A model generated the notes under the pieces. That model had not been told where the DNA came from and did no database searches. It worked only from the letters and a program-made list of their open reading frames with translations. From Bagarius yarrelli (taxonomy: Eukaryota > Chordata > Actinopteri > Siluriformes > Sisoridae), in contig VCAZ01000135.1 of assembly GCA_005784505.1 (NCBI GenBank), forward strand, positions 538,518 to 602,517: a stretch of DNA of 64,000 bases. The letters run 5' to 3'. Positions 57,020 to 64,000 of this stretch are shown here, in pieces (the stretch's first letter is position 1; every line of letters starts with the position of its first letter). A program made the translations under genes and the position numbers.

Positions 57020-58332
57020 TCAGGGCTAACCACACTGCCAGTAGCTCAAGGCGATTGATATGCCACTGCCGGCGGGGGCCCGTCTACACCCCCGCGGCTG
57101 CCTGCCCATTGCATACGGCGCCCCAGCCCGTGGTTGACGCATCTGTCGTAATGACAACACGCCTGGACACCTGCTCTAGGGGCACACCTGCCCGTAGAAA
57201 TGACATGTCCTCCCACTGACTGAGAGTCCAGCGACACATCGTGGTTACCTGCACCCGGTGTGTGCCATGACGCCATGCCCATCTCGGGACCCAGTCGTGA
57301 AGCCAGTGCTGAAGCGGTCTCATGTGCATCAGGCCGAGCGGAACCACCACGGCTGAAGATGCTAAATGCCCCAGGAGCCTCTGGAATTGCTTTAAGGGGA
57401 CCGCCGAGCTGCGTTTGAGAGAGAGCTCCGGGGAGAGCCGAGCCCTCATCACGACCGAATCCAAATGGATACAGAGAAAAGCAATACTCTGCACGGGGGA
57501 GAGTTTGCTGTTTTCCCAGTTGACCTGAAGCCCCAACTGGGCAAGGTGGTTTAGCACCCTGTCCCTGTGCGCAACCACAACGTCTCGTGAGTGAGCTAGG
57601 ATTAGCCAGTCGTCAAGATAATTGAGGATATACCCGCCTCTCGGAAGGGGGCTAAGGCAGCCTCCGCGAGCTTCGTGAAGACACGCAGAGACAGGGACAG
57701 CCCGAAGGGGAGGACCTTGTACTGGTATGCACGACCTTCGAAGGTAAACCACAGAAAGGGTTTGTGTCTTGGAAGGATCGAAACATGGAAGTACGCATCC
57801 TTCAGATCTAAAGCTACGAACCAATCCTGGTGCCTTACACACGTTAAAATGTGTTTGAGGGTTAGCATCCTGAATGGGAATCTGTGAAGAGCTCGGTTCA
57901 GCGTCCTCAAATCCAGGATCGGCCTGCTCCCTCCCCCCTTCTTGGGTACAATGAAATAGGGGCCCCTGTTTCATCTCGGCCCGGGGGACAGGCTTGATCA
58001 CGTCCTTCCATAGAAGGGATGCGACCTCCGACCGCAGACCAGCGGCATTCTGAACCCTGTGCATCGAGTGGGCTGAGCACTGGAGGACGGGCCGGCTGAG
58101 CAGGGAGCCCCAAACTCAGTCCAGATCTGATGGCAGTTATCAGCAAGGAGGCATCCGGACTGACCGGGTGCCTTCTGCTGGAGGTTTGACCCAGTAGAGG
58201 AGAATATTGCTCTTTCTTTGACCAAGTGTTGGCCGCCTGCCGGTGAGATAGGAGCTCGACCCCGTCCCCCTCCCAGGGGAGCATCCAAACTGGTCCGCAA
58301 CCTCCTCCCTGGGTCGCCCGTCTCAGGAACAC
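57020..58332 (-). pseudogene. DIRS-like RT and RNase H, two frameshifts
   Basis: The 5' part ('LWKDVIKPVPRAEMKQGP') and the 3' part ('GGYILNYLDDWLILAHSRDV', 'VITTDASTTGWGAVC') lie in the frame 58064-57084. The middle ('LNRALHRFPFRMLTLKHIL', 'ALDLKDAYFHVSIL', 'VLPFGLSLSLRVFTK') lies in 57910-57602. Two compensating shifts are therefore needed, and the product of the long open frame is not a working enzyme. RNase H is cut off at 57006. Confidence 0.83.
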
Positions 58333-58453
58333 TTCGAAGCCTTGCGAGGGTTCTTAGTGTCCTGACGATGGGCCTGCGATGCCACCTTCCTGCGAGTAGC
58401 CTGGTGGACTGGCTTGGCTGTAGGTCCCGACTGCTTCGGTGCTGCTGCAGCTC

Positions 58454-59769
58454 TCAGGATGGAGCAGACTGGGCCTGCTGGTTAGGGGAAGCTGTGCTTG
58501 CCCTTGCCCTTCGCCGAGGCAGGATGTGACTAATCGCCTCCGTCTGCTTCTTCACTGTGGAGAATTGCTGGGAGAATTCCTCCACAGTGTCACCAAAGAG
58601 GCCACCCGGTGAGATGGGGGCGTCAAGAAAGCGAACCTTCTCAGCCTCCCGCAACCTCGGCCAGGTTAAGCCACAGGTGGCGTTCCTGGACCACAAGGGT
58701 GGCCATCGCCCTTCCCCAGAGCCTGCGCAGTGGCCTTTGTAGCCCAAAGAGCATAGTCAGCCACAGAGTGCAGTTCCTGCAGGAGCTCTTGGTTGGACCC
58801 CCCCTCGTGCAGCTGTTGCAATGCCTGAGCATAGTATACCTGCAGGGTGGCCATGGCATGTAGGGCGGATGCAGCTTGCCCAGAGGCAGTGTAAGCCTTC
58901 GCCACAAGGGCAGAAGAAAACTTACATGCCCTGGACGGGAGTCTAGGGCGACCCCTCCAGGTGGCGGCTGTCTGGGGGCACAAGTGTACCGTGATAGCCC
59001 GCTCCACCTGAGGGACGTCCTCATACCCCCTCGCTGGTCCCCCCTCGAGGGAGGTGAGAGCCGAGGAGCCGGTGTACCGGGATATGGCCGAAAACGACGA
59101 TTTCCACGATTTCGTCAGCTCCTTGTGTACCTCCGGGAAAAAAGAAACCGGGGGCAGGTGCGGCTTAGCGTCGCGACCGGCACCCAAGAACCAATTATCC
59201 AGCCTTGACTTCTCAGGACCGGGTGGAGGAGACCACCGCAGCCCGATGGCTTTGACTGTCCGGACCAGTACGGCTGCCATCTTGGCGTCACGCTCTGACT
59301 GGCGCCCGGCCCTGGCCGGCGCGGGCTCAGCAGAATCGCCAGCCTCAATGGACTTGAGCCCACTTTCAGATGCTGCGATCGACATCTCGTCAGGTTCGAG
59401 GGAGCAACTGGGGAACCCCTGACGTCCCGGCAGGCCCGAGCTAGAGGAGGAAAGGGGTGCACGCAGGGACTGGCCCGGCGGTGCTGCCCCACCTCCCTGC
59501 TCCTCCCTAGCACCCACCACTATGGCCTCAGGCCCAGAGGCAGGAGGAATCGAGTGATGAGTGGCTGGGGTGGCTGGGGATTTTTGCTGTGCAAAAACCT
59601 CAAACCGAGCACGCAACGTGCCTGTGGGCAGTGCCTCACAAGAGGGGTACGTCCCATGCATGAAAGCATTTCTTGTGTGGGAATAACCCAAACACAGAAA
59701 ACAGCAATCATGTCGGTCATCGAATGCGATAGACTGACCGCACCCAGAAACACATGGCCGAGAAGCCAT
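58454..59769 (-). pseudogene. DIRS-like gag, nearly open
   Basis: A 367-residue frame (59769-58666) begins with a Cys-rich N-terminus (CVSGCGQSIAFDDRHDCCFLCLG would span a zinc-binding pattern, C-x3-C...C-C-x2-C) and has 'KPHLPPVSFFPEVHKE', 'YEDVPQVERAI' and 'LHAMATLQVYYAQALQQL'. At about 58690 a frameshift moves the C-terminus ('FLDAPISPGGLFGDTVEEF', 'VKKQTEAISHILPRR') to the frame 58747-58454. Homologous gag pieces at 18825-19310 and 29852-30181 are more decayed. Confidence 0.83.
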
Positions 59770-60204
59770 GATAAATCACGTTCTCGCCGTAAAATGCCCT
59801 TAACCGAGGAAAAAATCGCTCTTAGGAATTTTTTTGCTCAGGCACTGCTGCAGATGCCGCCAACACACCCAGGGGTCCTCCCGGTCCTTCCTGGTTGGAT
59901 GCCGCCGCGAGAGAGACCGCTGATCGCGCTCCTGATCCAGCGACTTTTTTTTTTTAAGGTAATCGTTTCCTAATCGCTTCTTCTCTGGCTTGGTGCTCGC
60001 TCGCGCTGAGAAGACGCACATTCGGCTCTGAAAAACAGAATGATGAGCAGTATCGCAGTCGGCTTTTTATACCGGAAGTATGGGCCGCTATGGAAATTCT
60101 TCTCGCCCAATTTTATTGGCCTTTTCAAATTAGATCAAAGGTATTCGGGCTCCTGAAACGTGACCCCTAGTGTCGTCACTCGACACAACGTCAAAGTGAG
60201 CGAC

Positions 60205-60840
60205 AGAAAGGGAACTAAACTAGAGGTATTTCATATTGCATGTCGGGAAAGTAGCCTATCCTACAGAAATGTATTAAAAACTGCTAGATCTGGTTACTTT
60301 TCATCTCTTCTAAAAGAGAACAAACACAACCCTAGGTATTTATTTAATACTGTGGCTGAATTAACTAATAACAAAGCATCAACATGTGTTGACATTTCCC
60401 ATCAGCACAGCAGTGATGAATTTATGAATTACTTTAATTCCAAGATCGATACTATTAGAGATAAAATTGTTAACGTGCAGCAAACAGCTGCAGTATCACA
60501 TCAAATAGTGCGTTATAGATCCCCCAAAGAACAATTACACTCATTCGTTACTATAGGGGAGGAAGAACTTTATAAACTTATCAAATCATCTAAACTAACA
60601 ATATGTATGTTAGACCCTATTTTATCTAAGCTCCTAAAAGGGGTAATTCCTGAAGTCATAGGTCCGCTTCTGAATATAATTAATTTATCGTTTTCATTAG
60701 GATATGTTCCCAAAACATTTAAAATAGCTGTTATTAAGCCGCTTAATAAAAAACCACAACTTGATCCCAAAGATACAGACCAATCTCAAGCCTTCCAATT
60801 CTGTCTAAGATACTTAAAAAGGTCATATCATCACAATTAT
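60205..60840 (+). mobile_element. L2-like LINE, middle piece
   Basis: Open frame 60160-60873 includes 'SYRNVLKTARSGYFSSLLKE', 'NKHNPRYLFNTVAELTNNKA', 'CMLDPILSKLLKGVIPEVIG' and 'SLGYVPKTFKIAVIKPL'. Continues the copy from 57005 and is interrupted again by repeat X. Confidence 0.9.
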
Positions 60841-60847
60841 AAGTATA

Positions 60848-61092
60848 TTCAATTCATTGTGCAAGGTACATGAACAGAGCCAATGAAACACATTTTTTGC
60901 ATATCCCATCTTAGTAAGTTGGGGGTCAGGGTGCAGGGTCAGCTATGATGCAGCGCCCCTGGAGCAGGAGGGGTTAGGGGTCTTGCTCAAGGACCCAACA
61001 ATGGTTGACTTGCCAGAGGTGGGGCTTGAACCCAGGTGTTTCTGGTCTTCAGATTAACAACTCAGCACCTTAACCATTTGAGCCACCCTGTT
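60848..61092. repeat. Dispersed repeat X, copy 3, inside the L2-like LINE
   Basis: 'TGTGCAAGGTACATGAACAG' to 'CACCTTAACCATTTGAGCC'. Almost the same as 39648-39877. Confidence 0.88.
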
Positions 61093-61104
61093 ATTTTTTT
61101 CTTA

Positions 61105-61435
61105 TAGGAAAATGAAATCCGAGAAAATTTCCAGTCAGGATTTAGTTCCTGTCACAGTACTGAGACTGCTCTAATTACAGTTACAAATGATCGCCTGCTA
61201 TCAGCTGATAATGGTTATCTCTCCCTATTAGTGCTATTGGACCTCAGTGCTGCATTTGACACTGTCGACCACAACATTTTTTAAAATAGATTAGAAAGCT
61301 TTGTTGGCATCAGCGGAAGTGCGTTAGCATGGTTTGAATCTTACTTATCTGACTACCATCAATTTGTAGCAGTGAATGAAGAGGTGTCATATTGCTAGCA
61401 AGTAAAGTTTGGAGTACCCCATCGCTAAGTTCTTT
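61105..61435 (+). mobile_element. L2-like LINE, last piece
   Basis: 'GNLFSCHSTETALIT'-like stretch then 'LLVLLDLSAAFDTVDHNIF', 'VAVNEEVSY' (RT palm start) and a truncated end at 'GGAGTACCCCATCGC' where the low-copy repeat resumes. Confidence 0.85.
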
Positions 61436-61850
61436 AAGTCACATTCCTCAGTAATGTCTCATCCATAATACTGTGCTTGGAAAACAAGGGCTTTAATTTA
61501 CTACAAATGTCTTTGAAATGTCTGTGAAAAAACACATCCTGGATTGTGGCCTGACTGAATCTCACATCAGTGTTTGTCTGTTGTGTAGTGAAGCCAGATG
61601 CTGCATCAAAATGGTTTAAGAACACCCTTTCATAATCTTTTCCTTGAAGCAAGTTTAATCCGACCAATAAGTGGGGTTCATCATCGTTTCATCATCATGT
61701 TTCATCATCGGCGAGTGACAATCAATGACCAGGAGTTAATGCTACACACGCTTTAGTAAGCTCACATTCAGTGCATCAGAGGGTATGGCCTGCGTCACAT
61801 ACATTTAGGGTATGGCCAACGGTGTTCCCTTGGAGAACCATGGTTACATC
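61436..61850. repeat. Low-copy repeat 1, second copy, second half
   Basis: 'TCACATTCCTCAGTAATGTC', 'CATCCATAATACTGTGCTTG', 'AGGGTATGGCC' (twice) and 'GGTTACATCC', in order with 25138-25290. About 250 nt at 61480-61730 are absent from the first copy. Confidence 0.75.
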
Positions 61851-61854
61851 CAGA

Positions 61855-62300
61855 TTGTAAAACTGGACAAATCTATGCAGGGTAGACCAACTCGTCGCTC
61901 TTCAAACGTCTGGTAGTGGTACCATAAATTTCTAAGCCCTGGAGGCCAGCAAACCCCTTTCTCCCCCTCTATGGCTATTATGTGGTAAAGGGTGTTAGAC
62001 CTGCAGAGAACTTTTCCTGCAGGAAATTTAGCACTGATCAATCAGGCAGTTAACTTGGCTACTGTTTGTCCCTGCAATAGGAGATGAACAGGTTCCACCT
62101 ACGCTTGTAGTTTTCTTGTGGCAGGAGCTCTGGACTGAAGTATGGTATGTGGTTATCTTCGCCGATGTCTCTTGAAGACAGTTTCTTAGTGCTATCTTGT
62201 CTTCTAGACGGCCATCCAGACAAGACCAGGGACACTTCGCTGCAGCATGGGTAAGCTTCTGATTTAGCTGGTCAGAGGAGAACTGACCCCCCGACTAAGC
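61855..62300 (-). mobile_element. DIRS-like tyrosine recombinase relic
   Basis: Minus strand, several frames: 'TILQSRAPATRK'-like start and 'LISAKFPAGK', similar to 29560-29670 and to the usual N-terminal region of DIRS recombinases. Heavily decayed; the catalytic Arg/Tyr region cannot be seen. Confidence 0.5.
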
Positions 62301-62329
62301 CTGGTTTTTCCCAAGTTTTTTTTTTCCAT

Positions 62330-62512
62330 TTTGTCACCGATGGAGTTTTGTTTCCTTGCCGCTGTCGTTACTGGGCATAGATATTAATAAAATTGAGTGT
62401 TTCAATGAGAGTCTTATGATTTCTTTTCTTATGTAATTCTGTAAAGCTGCTTTAAAACAATCCTGATTGTTAAAAGCGCTATATAAATAAAGGAGACTTG
62501 ACCTAACTTGAC
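62330..62512 (+). mobile_element. L2-like 3' terminus
   Basis: 'TTCTGTAAAGCTGCTTTAAA', 'TTGTTAAAAGCGCTATATAA' and 'GACTTGACCTAACTTGAC' end. Same terminus as at 14040-14085. Confidence 0.8.
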
Positions 62513-62515
62513 TAA

Positions 62516-63720
62516 CAGAACATATGTTTAGTGGAAGTGAGTACAATGACACAGGAATGGGTTAAATTGATGTCTTGATTTACAGTGAAAAACAGACACA
62601 CACACAGTGAAGTCAGACAGTAACCTCTGGGTGGACCAAGGCCAAAATAACAAACAAACCAAAAAAAAAACAGGGAAGTCCTCGAGGTGTTTGACTGCTA
62701 ATTCCGTATTGCTCCAGTGTATAAGAGTTTTAAGTATTTTAAATGTAAGATTACAGCGTCAGCCAAAGGACGTAAATGTAAATACTAAAGGTGAGGCTCT
62801 AAATTGTCAACCAAGAAACCAAGAATAAAAAATCAATTCTATTCTTATCGCCCTTCCAAATAAACAGAGACAAAAGAACCCAAAATTGGTGGCCAAAACC
62901 ATAGTACTGGCAAATATTTATACAGTGTTTTACAAGATGTATGTACAAAGGGTTAGTTACAAAGAAAGCAGTGACAAAACAACCATAGTAGTTTAATCAA
63001 GCTAAAGTCATACACAGAATACCATTCACAGCAAAAATCACAAGAAACCAGCATTGCAGAAAAGTACCACCAAGGAGAGAAGTTGGAGCAGTAGGTGGAT
63101 ATTCCAAAAATTCACACACCTTTACACACACACATACACAAGAAACAATACAAACCTGTATATCACAGGGTGTACCATTATTAATATTATTTTGTTAGCA
63201 ATGTTTTATCTATGTATTTAGTATAAGTGCTTATTCTGTGCTCTATTCTGTGGCGTTTCTAAGCTTTCTTTCCTTTTTCCCCCTGTTCTGTTTGCTTTTA
63301 TTAGATGCTGCCAAAAGACTGGTTGGATCCACACTACTTCTTATCATTGGTTAATGTCATATGTTATAGGCTACAGTGATTATAGTGAAGATCCATACTT
63401 TTTTGATAATAAACCTATTTCAATCTTACAACTGAAGGATTACACTATACACCTTTATGGTCGAGAGACCAGTGTTTTTAGTGTGTGTAAATGTAAAAAA
63501 ATTACCTCTTTAAGCTCTTTATTTCTTCAAGAAATAGTTCATCTATGTTTTGCTTAGTTCTGTTTTAAGCCCATTGTGTTTCCCCTTATATAGGGCTCTT
63601 AGGGGTAAAATTATTCAGAAACTTGACATTAGCCTTATATTTCTGATTTAGTTTTAGCTGGTTGACTGTCTGAATTTTACAATGGCATCATACACAATCC
63701 TTAGTTAGACCAGAATACGG
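62516..63720. repeat. Low-copy repeat 2, copy 2
   Basis: Collinear with 31100-32350. The segment 63368-63557 is open and reads YSDYSEDPYFFDNKP, then ILQLKDYTIHLYGRET; it follows an AG that could be an acceptor (GTTATAG). I do not recognise a protein. The first copy shares the first 16 residues, then has a shift and stop. Confidence 0.85.
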
Positions 63721-63734
63721 AATTCTAACTATTC

Positions 63735-64000
63735 AATTCCATTCAATTCAATTCAGTTTTATTTGTTTGGCGCTTTTTACAATGGTGATTGTCACAAAGC
63801 AGCTTTACACAATTGAAGAAATTATGAGACAGAATTAAAAAACATAAATCAGTTTGTCACTGATGAGCAAGCGGGGGGCGACGGTGGCAAGGAAAAACTC
63901 CCTGAGATGAGATAGGAAGAAACCTTGAGAGGAACCAGACTCAACAGAGAACCCATCCTCATTTGGGTGAAAAACAGGTAGCAGGGATTATGAGGTTACA
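63735..64000 (-). mobile_element. L2-like LINE 3' end, runs off the window
   Basis: Antisense L2-like 3' terminus ('TTTTATTTGTTTGGCGCTTT', 'AAAGCAGCTTTACAC') then the 3' UTR ('GGCGACGGTGGCAAGGAAAA', 'GAGAACCCATCCTCATTTGG'), the same as 6430-6575. Confidence 0.88.

Larger units (their letters stand above)
57006..60200 (-). mobile_element. DIRS-like retroelement inserted in an L2-like LINE
   Basis: GC-rich against AT-rich flanks. Minus strand order: terminal/leader 60200-59780 with TATAAAAAG at about 60062-60070 (minus) and 'GTGTCGAGTGACGACACTAG'; gag 59769-58454; pol with RT and RNase H 58330-57020. It stops inside RNase H, so the tyrosine recombinase and right terminus are missing. Identified by the DIRS-type gag and the YLDDWL RT box followed by 'PLKQFQRLLGHLAS'. 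Confidence 0.87.

Noticed and set aside
58218..59422. Several long + strand open frames in the GC-rich segment
   Set aside because: They lie antisense to the DIRS-like gag/pol; low stop frequency is due to GC content and motifs are only on the minus strand.
57006..60200. Horizontal transfer or bacterial contamination because of high GC
   Set aside because: The coding motifs are DIRS-like and homologous scraps occur elsewhere in the window, so this is a resident retroelement family.
1..64000. CRISPR array, prokaryotic operon or phage-like module
   Set aside because: No evenly spaced short repeats, no ribosome binding sites and no compact gene runs; all supported genes have spliceosomal introns.

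Overview
This window looks like teleost fish genomic DNA: intron-containing protease genes with vertebrate splice signals, tRNA-derived SINEs, L2-like LINEs, RTE-like LINEs, Tc1, hAT, Ty3/gypsy, Ty1/copia and DIRS-type elements. The SINEs with a tRNA-like head and a 'CTGGATAAGANCGTCTGCCAAATG' type tail are a style common in otophysan fish such as catfish and cyprinids, but the species cannot be named from sequence alone. Nothing bacterial, no CRISPR array and no stand-alone RNA gene was seen.

The only host genes I can support form a decaying tandem array of S1A (trypsin-fold) secreted serine proteases of the prostasin/tryptase/serine protease 27 type, all on the + strand. Gene A (2384-4043) has six exons, open frame and all splice sites, but its catalytic His and Ser are replaced by Gln and Glu, so it encodes a pseudoprotease. 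Gene B (15712-17675) is a pseudogene that has lost the 21-nt mini-exon 2 and exon 5. Gene C (43917-45408) is intact with a full catalytic triad, but has Gly and Ala where the S1 pocket usually has Asp189 and Gly226. Gene D (50334-about 51500) keeps only exon 1 and part of exon 5 around a Tc1 relic. Two single-exon scraps lie at 33528-33650 (exon 4) and 47541-47703 (exon 5, closest to gene C). The genes share exon phases, a TATA-box promoter block, a GT-repeat 3' splice site before exon 5, and an intron that starts only 2-17 nt after the stop codon.

Most of the rest is transposon debris, often nested. The clearest element is a Ty1/copia retrotransposon at 20017-24340 with two 235-bp LTRs that differ at one base, a GTAAG target duplication and an initiator-Met tRNA primer site, yet broken coding frames. 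An RTE-like LINE (38916-41048, minus) sits inside an L2-like LINE with a 13-bp target duplication. A DIRS-like element (57006-60200, minus) sits inside another L2-like LINE, which itself interrupts a low-copy repeat whose uninterrupted copy lies at 24350-25330. A second low-copy repeat links 31100-32350 with 62516-63720.

I found no new defence or enzyme system. The most interesting biology is the divergence of the protease array: a frame-intact pseudoprotease, an altered substrate pocket, an unusual GU-rich splice site, and a mini-exon deleted so exactly that a zero-length exon remains.
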